9,215 bases of DNA from an uncultured Flavobacteriales bacterium (GCA_913041775.1 CAJWJW010000046.1:1-9215), one strand, 5' to 3'. Positions 1 to 6,570 are shown, numbered from the stretch's first letter. Numbers and translations: made by a program. Notes: generated from the letters alone by a model not told the origin.

Positions 1-478
1 TAATATCTTCATCGTTACAGCCTATAAGATCTATAATTTGATCTTTAACCTCTTCAGGGTTTGCACTAGGTAAATCAATTTTATTTAGTACCGGAATGAT
101 TTCTAAATCATTCTCTAATGCTAAGTATAGATTCGAAATAGTCTGTGCTTGAATTCCTTGTGCAGCATCTACAATTAATAAAGCTCCTTCGCAGGCAGCA
201 ATAGATCTAGAAACTTCGTATGAGAAATCTACGTGCCCTGGAGTGTCAATTAGATTTAGTCTGTAGGTAGTTCCATTGTGTAGGAACTCCATTTGGATGG
301 CATGACTCTTGATGGTTATCCCGCGTTCACGCTCTAAGTCCATGCTGTCGAGGAGCTGGTTCTTAGACTCTCTTTCGGTTACCGTTTGAGTATGTTCTAA
401 AAGGCGGTCGGCCAAAGTGCTTTTACCATGGTCGATATGTGCAATGATGCAAAAGTTGCGTATGTTTTGTTGTTTCAT
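1..478 (-). CDS. lepA: Elongation factor 4 (LepA), N-terminal part, cut at window edge
   Basis: LepA is a translational GTPase that binds the ribosome and acts in the cytoplasm on stalled or mistranslocated ribosomes. My translation from the ATG at 478 gives 159 codons and runs off the left edge. It starts MKQQNIRNFCIIAHIDHGKS. The G domain motifs are in order: P-loop AHIDHGKST (residues 13-21), the switch I region SMDLERERGITIK (45-57), the G3 motif DTPGH (78-82) and the G4 motif NKID (132-135). The stretch DFSYEVSRSIAACEGALL (84-101) is characteristic of LepA rather than EF-G or EF-Tu. LepA is usually about 600 residues, so roughly three quarters lies outside the window. The gene is divergent from the secreted-protein unit to its right. 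The family assignment is very secure; only the extent is unknown. Confidence 0.96.
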   Translation of the reverse strand, partial: MKQQNIRNFCIIAHIDHGKSTLADRLLEHTQTVTERESKNQLLDSMDLERERGITIKSHAIQMEFLHNGTTYRLNLIDTPGHVDFSYEVSRSIAACEGALLIVDAAQGIQAQTISNLYLALENDLEIIPVLNKIDLPSANPEEVKDQIIDLIGCNDEDI

Positions 479-483
479 CACTG

Positions 484-491
484 CAAAACTA
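484..491 (-). promoter_or_regulatory. Possible -7 box for lepA
   Basis: On the minus strand this reads TAGTTTTG, a full match to the Bacteroidota -7 consensus TAnnTTTG. It ends only 5 nt before the lepA ATG, so a start about 7 nt downstream would give a leaderless or nearly leaderless mRNA. I see no TTG-type -33 element at the expected spacing (the nearest TTTG is about 12 nt upstream). In AT-rich DNA an 8-mer with two free positions occurs often by chance, so this is weak. Confidence 0.25.
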
Positions 492-498
492 AACTATT

Positions 499-522
499 TG
501 AAGCAAATACTAAATTGCTTCA
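499..522. repeat. Perfect inverted repeat, 8-bp arms, between lepA and the secreted-protein unit
   Basis: TGAAGCAA (499-506) and TTGCTTCA (515-522) are perfect reverse complements around an 8-nt loop. The right arm covers the TTG (515-517) of the rightward promoter, so a protein bound here could block it. If lepA is transcribed from an upstream start, this would instead be a hairpin in its leader. The pairing is read directly; the role is inference. Confidence 0.5.
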
Positions 523-545
523 GCTGCTAAAAAAAGTTATATTTG
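515..545 (+). promoter_or_regulatory. Bacteroidota-type promoter for the secreted-protein operon
   Basis: TTG at 515-517, a 20-nt spacer, then TATATTTG at 538-545 fit the Bacteroidota sigma-A consensus (TTG, 17-23 nt, TAnnTTTG). The predicted start is near 552, which leaves a leader of about 60 nt before the ATG at 611. The -7 box coincides with the left arm of the inverted repeat 537-569. Assigned from the motif only. Confidence 0.55.
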
Positions 546-569
546 TCGTTCAGCCAATAGCAAATATAA
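537..569. repeat. Perfect inverted repeat, 9-bp arms, overlapping opposed -7 boxes
   Basis: TTATATTTG (537-545) and CAAATATAA (561-569) are perfect reverse complements separated by 15 nt. Each arm contains TATATTTG, so the repeat places a -7-like box on each strand. The right arm (561-568, minus strand) could serve lepA with a leader of about 75 nt, though I see no TTG-type -33 element for it. The repeat could be an operator or simply two opposed promoter elements. Confidence 0.5.
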
Positions 570-610
570 TTTGTGTTTTCACTTAATAGCTTGGCTTCAG
601 TATTTTGAAT

Positions 611-1036
611 ATGAAAAAACTACTTTTTTTGTTTTGTGCTGTCTATGGACTCAACCTTTTTGCCCAACAACAATCCACATTCGATAGCCGTTTGTTGTTT
701 CGTTACGAAGCCGAATTCTTAGAGAATTTATCTATTACAAATCCTTTTAAGCTCGATTATTTAAACTTTTATATTGGGAACTCATATTCTCTACATCAAC
801 TCGATGAAATCCCATCGGAGAAAATAAGTCAATTCCCAGATATTTTGGAACTTTTAAATGTCCCAGAAGGTTATGTTGTCCCTGCTACAATAAATGAGAC
901 GAATTTTAATATCCTCCTTTTTCAAGTAGTTTTTAAAGAAAAGCAATCGAGTTCTTATCGTATAGGAGATACTAACATTCTTGTTTATATTAAAAGCAAG
1001 AATCAGATCTATACTTTGTTTAATGAAATCAACTAA
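611..1036 (+). CDS. Small secreted protein of unknown function, upstream partner of the T9SS surface protein
   Basis: This encodes 141 residues that I do not recognise as a named family. I chose the ATG at 611; a TTG at 605 is in frame but would only add two residues before a normal signal peptide. That signal peptide has a KK n-region (residues 2-3), a hydrophobic stretch (4-17) and a likely cut in LFA/QQQ after residue 18. Cys9 lies inside the hydrophobic core without a lipobox, so a lipoprotein is unlikely. The mature part is about 123 residues, with no cysteine and no membrane segment. It is rich in aromatic and Asn residues in its first half, for example KLDYLNFYIGNSYSL (48-62 counted from the ATG), and its end looks strand-rich. 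It lacks the T9SS C-terminal domain of its neighbour and is too short for a PorP/SprF protein, so after Sec export it probably stays in the periplasm or envelope. Its stop is 6 nt before the next gene, which implies one transcript and perhaps a shared role. Function unknown. Confidence 0.85.
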   Translation: MKKLLFLFCAVYGLNLFAQQQSTFDSRLLFRYEAEFLENLSITNPFKLDYLNFYIGNSYSLHQLDEIPSEKISQFPDILELLNVPEGYVVPATINETNFNILLFQVVFKEKQSSSYRIGDTNILVYIKSKNQIYTLFNEIN

Positions 1037-1042
1037 GCGACT

Positions 1043-4000
1043 ATGAAAAAAGTATTCACTCTTTTATGTTGCGTCGTTTTTGGTGTGCATAGCCTCCACG
1101 CCCAACAAGTAACATCATGTTCTCCTGGAGAAATTGGTGTTGTAGTCTCTCTCTCTTTTGCTCAAGTTTTCCCTATAGGTCAAGTTACTTGGGATATTCA
1201 AGATGTCGATGGAAATGTGTTAGCGACTAATCCATTTACTTACGCAGCAAATTTTGTGTATAATTCTACTGAGGTTTGCTTGCAAGAAGGTGGCACTTAT
1301 ACTTTTAATGCCTACGATTCTGGTAACGATGGTTGGGGGAGTGGATCTTGGTACACTGTAGGTATTTGTGGTGGATTTAGTACACTTATCAATAATGGTG
1401 GATTTGCACCAAATGGTTCTGGTAATTCGGAAGAATTTACATTGCCTAGTGCTGTAGACGACTGTTTTTGTTTTAGAGCAGATTATGAGGTTATAAGTGC
1501 TTCTAGCGATTTAGCTACAAACGGTGGCGCTACTATTACTACTTACGGAGGAAATCCACCATTTACTTACTCGTGGTCTAATGGGACATCAAATCAAAAT
1601 TTATCAGGAGTAGCTCCAGGGCTTTATATTCTTACAGTAACCGATTCTTTGGGCTGTGAAATTGTTCAACCAGTAGAGGTGCAGGGACCTAATGTTTACA
1701 TGGGACCAAATGATGTAGCCGTTTGTACAGGTTATTTTTACGATTCTGGTGGAGCAAATGGCGATTTTGACGGTGGAGAAAACTATACGATGACTATTTG
1801 TAGTACCGACCCACAACTAAGTACAGGTATAACATTTTTCGACTTCAACTTAGGTGGAAGCAATTCGAGTTCATGTACTTTTACTATTTACGACGGTTCT
1901 TCTACAGCTGCTGATGTCTTGTATTCGTTCGACAGTCCTAATGATCCTGACCCAGGAATTATTATGGCTTCAGATGCAAATGTTTCTGGCTGTTTAACCA
2001 TACAGTTTACTTCTCCAGGGAATGTGGAAAATGATGGATGGTTTGCAGAAATAAATTGTCAATACCCTTGTCAGGATTATGAAGTAGAGATTGTTTCTAG
2101 CGACGAAATAGATTCTGATAATGTTATTAATGTATGTTATGAACTAGAGCTAGAAGTAGAAACGAATTATTTCGACAATGATGTGTTTTATACGCAATCA
2201 GATGTGACCACAACTTTTGAGTGGGCTTTTAACGATGGACTCTTACTCGAGTCTGGGCAGCAAGTGTCTCACATTTACGATACCGATACCGATACCGAAA
2301 CAGAACTTACTCTTGTGGTTACAGATGTAAATGGATGTTTTCAAAATTTTAGTTATACCATTATTAACGACCATCCAGAAGTATTAACTTCTATTATACC
2401 TCCTACAGAGACTGTGGTTTGCCCAGGTACTGAGCTCCATGCTTACAGTGGTTTACTCGATAGTAATGGGGTTGTAATTTCTACTTTTTTCGAACCTGTA
2501 GTATGGCTCATAGAAGAAGAGCAGTTTGAGATTGGGATTGATTTTGCCGATCCTATTTATTTGCCAGATGGCTTAGAATCGTATACCTCAGAACTTGAAA
2601 TTACTGCTTATGAACCATCGTCAGTGCTCGATGGGGATGATTTCACAGAGATTTGTGTAGAATTAGAGCATTCTTATTTAGGAGATTTGGATGTTTCTTT
2701 AACCTCTCCCAATGGAACCTTGGTGCAGTTGTTTGATCAGTCTGGTGGTGCTACATGGTTAGGAGACGCTATAGATAATAATAGTGAAGAAATAGCTGGT
2801 GAGTGTTGGGAGTATTGTTGGTCTATTACGCCCGTTTTTGGCACTTTTAGTGCTGAAGGAGGGAATACAATGGCGGCACCTATTAACGGCGGCCAGTCAA
2901 TGATTCCTGGAGCTTATACTCCTGCAGGAAGTTTTTCTGACTTTTCAGGAAGCTCTGCTAATGGAAGCTGGACACTAACTGTTACTGATAACTTGTTGAT
3001 CGATAATGGGTTTATTTGTGGTTGGACTATTGCCATGAATATTCAGAATGAGGATGTTGGACCACCTGTAGTTGTAGATTCATTAGTGCCTATCATTTTA
3101 AGTTATAATTGGTTCTGCGATGAAGAGCCATCTTCGGTGGTAATGTACGATTCTACGATGGTGTTAGTACAACCAACTACTTCTGGGGAGCACAACTACG
3201 TGATGACTATTTTAGATAGTTATGGTTGTGAATACACCGAAGAGTTTATGGTGGATGTATACGGTACACCTATATTATCGCCAGATGCAGTTATTGCCTG
3301 TGAAGATAATTTTTTACTTGAAGCTACCGGCGTACCTCCAAGTGGCGGTATTTGGTCTATGGTAGATTCCCCAGAAGGATCTACAGTCACTTTCGACCCG
3401 AATACTAGTTCGTTGACTCCAAATATCGTCGTGAGTGAAATAGGCGATTATGTATTTGAGTTTATAGATGTCGATTGTGGTTATGAAGGAGAGGTGGAAT
3501 TAGATTTTGAAATTGTCCTTCCTATTATTGAAACTCCAGAAGATGTGCTTTGTTCTTTGGAAAATGTTATTTCAGTAGATAATCCTACCAATAATTCTGG
3601 ACTTTGGACGATCACATCTGCTGATTCTATTCAGATTTTAACCGATTCTACCCTAAATACAATCAGTCTTTTGGCTGGTGATTTCGGTACTTATACTATG
3701 ACTTATACTATTGATTTTTGTGATGGTAGAGATTCTGTAGAAGTTAATTTTATTACTGTAGATCCCGTCATTTCAGATCCAGGTTTACAAACTTGTGACT
3801 ATGATGTAGATTTCCAATTAGACAATCCATCTCCTACCGGAGGTATGTGGTCTATTGTAAGTCAACCGAACCATACGAGTGCTGTTTACAGCAATGTAGC
3901 TTCAGATGGAGTCTCTTTTGAAGTGAATCAATTTGGGGCTTATGCAGTTGAATTTACCATTTTTGGTTGTAATACCTCAGATACTATGCTGGTAGAGTTT

Positions 4001-4537
4001 CAACAAGCAGTACCATTGGTGCACACCGACGAATTGTTAAGATGTGAATTAGAGGCCGAGATGTTTGTTGAGTCTTTTGGTTTAGAAATCGGATGGATAC
4101 AAATAGCAGGACCTAGTTTTGCTAATTTCTCCAACCCTTTGGGGCAAGAAACGAGCATGAGCGTAACGGAGTATGGTGACTATACACTAGCCTATACTGC
4201 CTGCGATTCTATCGTGGAGTTTAATGTCTTATTTATGTGTGAGCTTATTGTTCCAAATGTAATTACAGCTAATGGAGATGATTTAAACGACGTTCTGTTT
4301 ATTGATGGTCTTACTGCTGAATATTATAGTTACGCCAACATGAGTATTTACAATCGTTGGGGTGATGAGGTTTATAGAAGTGGTCACTATGGTTTAGATA
4401 ATAAATGGTGGGATGGCCAATCGAGTCATCAAAATGATGATCTAGATGATGGTGTTTATTTCTATCTATTAGAAGTAGGGAATAAAGTAACCGAAGAAGT
4501 TGATGTATATAAAGGTTCCGTTCACTTATTTAAATAG
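1043..4537 (+). CDS. Large modular cell-surface/secreted protein with type B T9SS (gliding motility-associated, CHU_C) C-terminal domain
   Basis: The 1164-residue product begins with a signal peptide (cut likely in LHA/QQ after residue 20). Domains as I read them: an N-terminal Cys-containing module with DSGNDGWGSG (92-101); a SprB-like repeat (about 160-214, with GNPPFTYSWSNG and GLYILTVTDSLGC); a CUB-like domain (about 228-339, Cys at both ends and FTIYDGSS inside); a PKD-like domain (about 360-443, with FEWAFNDG and LTLVVTDVNGC); a P-domain (about 508-667, with LEHSYLGDLDVSLTSPNG and GSWTLTVTDN); an Ig/PKD-like piece (about 683-740); four Ig-like repeats of about 82 residues (743-1064); and a C-terminal domain (1068-1164, with VPNVITANGDDLND, SIYNRWGDEVY, WWDG and DGVYFYLL). 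The last is the type B T9SS sorting domain, so the protein should cross the outer membrane and be attached or released outside. No protease, glycosidase or other catalytic domain is seen, so adhesion or a structural surface role is likely. No porP/sprF-type partner lies beside it. The exact ligand is unknown. Confidence 0.9.
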   Translation: MKKVFTLLCCVVFGVHSLHAQQVTSCSPGEIGVVVSLSFAQVFPIGQVTWDIQDVDGNVLATNPFTYAANFVYNSTEVCLQEGGTYTFNAYDSGNDGWGSGSWYTVGICGGFSTLINNGGFAPNGSGNSEEFTLPSAVDDCFCFRADYEVISASSDLATNGGATITTYGGNPPFTYSWSNGTSNQNLSGVAPGLYILTVTDSLGCEIVQPVEVQGPNVYMGPNDVAVCTGYFYDSGGANGDFDGGENYTMTICSTDPQLSTGITFFDFNLGGSNSSSCTFTIYDGSSTAADVLYSFDSPNDPDPGIIMASDANVSGCLTIQFTSPGNVENDGWFAEINCQYPCQDYEVEIVSSDEIDSDNVINVCYELELEVETNYFDNDVFYTQSDVTTTFEWAFNDGLLLESGQQVSHIYDTDTDTETELTLVVTDVNGCFQNFSYTIINDHPEVLTSIIPPTETVVCPGTELHAYSGLLDSNGVVISTFFEPVVWLIEEEQFEIGIDFADPIYLPDGLESYTSELEITAYEPSSVLDGDDFTEICVELEHSYLGDLDVSLTSPNGTLVQLFDQSGGATWLGDAIDNNSEEIAGECWEYCWSITPVFGTFSAEGGNTMAAPINGGQSMIPGAYTPAGSFSDFSGSSANGSWTLTVTDNLLIDNGFICGWTIAMNIQNEDVGPPVVVDSLVPIILSYNWFCDEEPSSVVMYDSTMVLVQPTTSGEHNYVMTILDSYGCEYTEEFMVDVYGTPILSPDAVIACEDNFLLEATGVPPSGGIWSMVDSPEGSTVTFDPNTSSLTPNIVVSEIGDYVFEFIDVDCGYEGEVELDFEIVLPIIETPEDVLCSLENVISVDNPTNNSGLWTITSADSIQILTDSTLNTISLLAGDFGTYTMTYTIDFCDGRDSVEVNFITVDPVISDPGLQTCDYDVDFQLDNPSPTGGMWSIVSQPNHTSAVYSNVASDGVSFEVNQFGAYAVEFTIFGCNTSDTMLVEFQQAVPLVHTDELLRCELEAEMFVESFGLEIGWIQIAGPSFANFSNPLGQETSMSVTEYGDYTLAYTACDSIVEFNVLFMCELIVPNVITANGDDLNDVLFIDGLTAEYYSYANMSIYNRWGDEVYRSGHYGLDNKWWDGQSSHQNDDLDDGVYFYLLEVGNKVTEEVDVYKGSVHLFK
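1724..2059 (+). other. CUB-like domain within the surface protein
   Basis: Residues 228-339 start and end with cysteine (C228, C339). They show the usual order of a CUB-like fold: YFYDSGGANGDFDGGENYTM, then a core with CTFTIYDGSS (278-287) and a closing DGWFAEINC (331-339). Such domains bind carbohydrate or protein ligands in secreted bacterial proteins. The call rests on pattern recognition, not a profile search. Confidence 0.6.
2279..2296 (+). repeat. Hexamer tandem repeat GATACC x3
   Basis: Three perfect copies of GATACC encode Asp-Thr three times (residues 413-418) in the PKD-like domain; a related GAAACA follows. The unit is a multiple of three, so slippage would change the number of Asp-Thr pairs without shifting the frame. 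Confidence 0.8.
2564..3043 (+). other. P-domain (proprotein convertase P/subtilisin-like C-terminal module) within the surface protein
   Basis: Residues about 508-667 carry ICVELEHSYLGDLDVSLTSP (537-556), GGATWLGDAIDNN (568-580), GAYTPAGSFSDFSG (623-636) and GSWTLTVTDNLLIDNGFICG (641-660). These are the conserved core blocks of P-domains, beta-jelly-roll modules best known downstream of subtilisin-like proteases. No protease domain accompanies it here. In Bacteroidota surface proteins such modules occur without a protease. Confidence 0.7.
3269..4234 (+). repeat. Four tandem Ig-like protein repeats, about 82 residues each
   Basis: Residues 743-1064 hold four diverged copies. Each has a first cysteine (C753, C837, C918, C1001), then a Gly-x-Trp or Gly-Trp turn (W771, W855, W936, W1018), then a Gly-x-Tyr (G801, G882, G965, G1045), then a second cysteine (C812, C893, C976, C1054). 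The spacing between first cysteines is 84, 81 and 83 residues, and each pair is 53-59 residues apart. One disulfide per repeat is plausible, forming a rigid stalk that holds the N-terminal modules away from the cell. The DNA itself is not obviously repetitive, so the duplication is old. Confidence 0.75.
4244..4534 (+). other. Type B T9SS sorting domain (gliding motility-associated C-terminal domain)
   Basis: Residues 1068-1164 show the family pattern: VPNVITANGDDLND, an Asn-Arg-Trp-Gly segment in SIYNRWGDEVY, WWDG, DGVYFYLL and a final KGSVHLFK. This domain directs proteins to the type IX secretion system, a pathway known only from Bacteroidota and close relatives, and so supports the taxonomic call. 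Confidence 0.9.
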
Positions 4538-4557
4538 TGAAATAGGATTTATTAGAT

Positions 4558-4592
4558 AAAAAAAAGGGATTCATTTTGAGTCCCTTTTTTTT
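4558..4592. terminator. Bidirectional intrinsic terminator
   Basis: A run of eight A (4558-4565) is followed by GGGATTC (4566-4572), the loop ATTTT, GAGTCCC (4578-4584, one G-T wobble) and eight T (4585-4592). The hairpin with a U-tract works on both strands. It ends the plus-strand surface-protein unit 20 nt after its stop and can end ribE transcripts coming from the right, about 76 nt after that stop. Confidence 0.9.
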
Positions 4593-4668
4593 ATAAATCG
4601 AAGCGTTGGAGTTTGTAATGAATATCGAAATTCTAAATGAGTTTAAGAACTTCTCTATCTTCTTCTTT

Positions 4669-5256
4669 CTACGCATTCATTATTCTGGCAACGTACTTGC
4701 CAATAATATCAAATTCTAAATTTACTTGATCTCCTTGTTTAATATTCTTAAAGCAAGTATTCTCAAAAGTATAAGGAATTATGCATACAGAAAAACCATT
4801 GTCTTTGGAATTTACTACAGTTAAACTAGTACCATTTACAGTAATAGAGCCTTTTTCTACCGTTACTTCCGAAGGTGCGTTTTTAACATAATCAAAGCTA
4901 AAAACCCAGCTACCATCTTCTGTTTTCACTTCTGTGCAAATGGCTATTTTATCTACATGCCCTTGTACGATGTGACCATCTAATCGCCCACCCATCTTCA
5001 TGCAGCGCTCTAAATTTACTTCGTCAGCAATAGCTAAACTATTCAGGTTAGTCTTATTTAGGGTTTCTTGAATAGCGGTTACCGTATAACAATTCCCCTT
5101 TACAGAAACCACGGTTAAACAAACACCATTATGCGCTACACTTTGATCAATTTTTAATTCTGAACACATCGCAGCCTCTAATGTAAAATGAATGTTCCCA
5201 TCCTCTTTTACAATGTCTTTTACTACGCCTAATTGCTCAATAATTCCGGTAAACAT
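4669..5256 (-). CDS. ribE: Riboflavin synthase alpha chain
   Basis: This enzyme converts two 6,7-dimethyl-8-ribityllumazine molecules to riboflavin plus the pyrimidine intermediate, the last step of riboflavin synthesis, in the cytoplasm. The 195-residue protein starts with the diagnostic MFTGIIE and has two lumazine-binding halves (about 1-97 and 98-187). Residues matching the E. coli active site are present: Phe2, Cys46 in NGVCLTV, His100 in QGHV, Ser144 in NGTSLTV and Asp183 in LEFD. The length is normal (about 190-215). The end is GKYVARIMNA. The ATG at 5256 is chosen because MFTG begins the family; an in-frame stop lies upstream with no other ATG between. It lies 152 bp downstream of mqnC on the same strand. 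I find no FMN riboswitch pattern and no TAnnTTTG box in that gap, so it may be read from the mqnC transcript. The gene is called ribE or ribC depending on the organism. Confidence 0.96.
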   Translation of the reverse strand: MFTGIIEQLGVVKDIVKEDGNIHFTLEAAMCSELKIDQSVAHNGVCLTVVSVKGNCYTVTAIQETLNKTNLNSLAIADEVNLERCMKMGGRLDGHIVQGHVDKIAICTEVKTEDGSWVFSFDYVKNAPSEVTVEKGSITVNGTSLTVVNSKDNGFSVCIIPYTFENTCFKNIKQGDQVNLEFDIIGKYVARIMNA

Positions 5257-5408
5257 ACGCTCAAGGTATTTGTAATTGTTGTTGATACAGTCTAGCAGCT
5301 AAAAGATGTCGGTCGTTTGAATTCGAAGTTTGAGTGAAATTGGAATGCTTATATGTTTTTTCCTTTCACCTGTATTCTTCTTGAACTATCTAACGTCGTT
5401 ACCCTAAA
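5257..5408. other. Intergenic gap between mqnC and ribE, no feature recognised
   Basis: I translated the minus strand in three frames and found no credible small gene with a start codon. I see no FMN riboswitch core, no T-tract terminator after mqnC and no TAnnTTTG box toward ribE. The only small symmetries are TAACGTCGTTA (5391-5401), just after the mqnC stop, and a direct GTTTGA pair (5315-5320, 5328-5333); both may be chance. Confidence 0.5.
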
Positions 5409-6533
5409 TTAATAGTCAATTACCTGTTCTTCCATTATTGCTGGAATTGCTCTGTACTCGTATTGTTGAGTTCTTAACTGAGGTTCAAATCCAGCTTCTC
5501 TAATTGCGTCTTGTATGGTTAGTGAGGTAAACCTATGTGGAGCTCCAGCAGCAGAAACTACATTCTCCTCAATCATGATAGATCCAAAGTCGTTTGCTCC
5601 AGCGTGTAAACACATCTGTCCTACAGATTTACCAACAGTTAGCCAAGATGCTTGTATATTTTTAACGTTAGGTAGCATAATTCTCGAAAGAGCTACCATT
5701 CTAATATATTCGTCTCCGTCTACATTATTCGTAATTCCTTTTATTCTTTTAAGTAGTGTTCCATCATCTTGAAAAGGCCAAGCAATAAACGCAAGGAATC
5801 CATTTGAATCGACAGGTTTTTCAGATTGCACTTCTCTTATTTTTACTAAGTGCTCAAAACGTTCTAGTGTAGTTTCGATATGGCCAAACATCATAGTAGC
5901 TGAAGTGGTGAGGTTTAATTGGTGTGCTACACGCATAACATCCAACCATTCCTGTGCGCCACATTTACCCTTAGAAATCATTCTACGAACTCTGTCATCT
6001 AAAATTTCTGCACCAGCACCTGGTAAGCTGTCTAGCCCAGCTTTAATTAAAGCTTCGAGTACTTCTCTATGAGACTTGCCATCGATTTTACTAATATGCG
6101 CAATTTCTGGAGGTCCTAATGCATGGAGTTTAATTGCAGGAAATTTCTTTTTTATCTGACGAAATATATCGCAGTAAAAGTCCAAACCTAAATCTGGGTG
6201 ATGCCCTCCTTGAAGTAGTAGTTGCTCTCCACCGTAGCGAATAGTTTCCTCAATTTTCTGAGTATATTCTTCTATCGTTGTGATGTATGCCTCCTTGTGC
6301 CCTGGAATTCTAAAGAAATTACAAAACTTACAATTTGCATTACACACATTGGTCGTGTTGGCGTTCCGATCTATAATCCAGGTTACCTTATTACTAGGAA
6401 CTTGTATTTTTCTCAATTCATTTGCCACAAACATTAAGTCTGAGGTTGGCGCATTTTCGAAAAGATAAACGCCTTCTTCTGCGCTTAAATATTCAAATTT
6501 CATTGCGCTATCTAATAGCTTCTGTGTCTCCAT
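5409..6533 (-). CDS. mqnC: Cyclic dehypoxanthinyl futalosine synthase, radical SAM enzyme MqnC
   Basis: MqnC converts dehypoxanthinyl futalosine to its cyclic form in the futalosine route to menaquinone, the respiratory quinone. It uses a 4Fe-4S cluster and S-adenosylmethionine in the cytoplasm. The 374-residue protein has the radical SAM triad C64, C68 and C71 in NVCNANCKFCNF, followed by the MqnC-like RIPGHKEAY. Further family blocks are LLLQGGHHPDLGLDFY (105-120), LPGAGAEILDDRVR (170-183), ATMMFGHIETTLERFEHL (212-229), NIQASWLTVG (292-301) and GSIMIEENVVSAAG (317-330). The length is usual. Related enzymes MqnE and CofG/CofH share the fold, but these blocks and the lack of a second domain favour MqnC. 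The start ATG at 6533 sits 37 bp from the divergent peptidase gene, and a TAnnTTTG box lies 22 nt upstream. No other mqn gene is in the window. Confidence 0.93.
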   Translation of the reverse strand: METQKLLDSAMKFEYLSAEEGVYLFENAPTSDLMFVANELRKIQVPSNKVTWIIDRNANTTNVCNANCKFCNFFRIPGHKEAYITTIEEYTQKIEETIRYGGEQLLLQGGHHPDLGLDFYCDIFRQIKKKFPAIKLHALGPPEIAHISKIDGKSHREVLEALIKAGLDSLPGAGAEILDDRVRRMISKGKCGAQEWLDVMRVAHQLNLTTSATMMFGHIETTLERFEHLVKIREVQSEKPVDSNGFLAFIAWPFQDDGTLLKRIKGITNNVDGDEYIRMVALSRIMLPNVKNIQASWLTVGKSVGQMCLHAGANDFGSIMIEENVVSAAGAPHRFTSLTIQDAIREAGFEPQLRTQQYEYRAIPAIMEEQVIDY

Positions 6534-6555
6534 TAAAATGCCTATTTTTACAGCT

Positions 6556-6563
6556 CAAAATTA
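6556..6563 (-). promoter_or_regulatory. Candidate -7 box for mqnC
   Basis: On the minus strand this is TAATTTTG, an exact TAnnTTTG match. It ends 22 nt before the mqnC ATG and predicts a leader of roughly 15 nt. No clear TTG -33 partner is seen, because that position lies inside the start of the divergent peptidase gene. On the opposite strand TATTTTTA (6543-6550) is a one-mismatch -7 box that could serve the peptidase gene. Confidence 0.4.
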
Positions 6564-6570
6564 AGAAAAA

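Noticed and set aside
605..610. TTG at 605 as the start of the small secreted protein
   Set aside because: The ATG at 611 gives a standard signal peptide; the TTG adds only Met-Asn before it.
1604..1816. Minus-strand open frame of 70 codons inside the surface-protein gene
   Set aside because: It lies wholly within a well-supported coding region, has no family features, and is composed like an antisense shadow.
1043..4537. Surface protein as a secreted protease because of its P-domain
   Set aside because: No Asp/His/Ser subtilisin blocks or other catalytic motif is found anywhere in the 1164 residues.
5257..5408. FMN riboswitch upstream of ribE
   Set aside because: I looked for the conserved FMN riboswitch blocks on the minus strand and did not see them; the gap is also barely long enough.
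5515..5772. Plus-strand open frame of 85 codons opposite mqnC
   Set aside because: It is antisense to conserved mqnC sequence; the hydrophobic, Ser-rich product is typical of a shadow frame.
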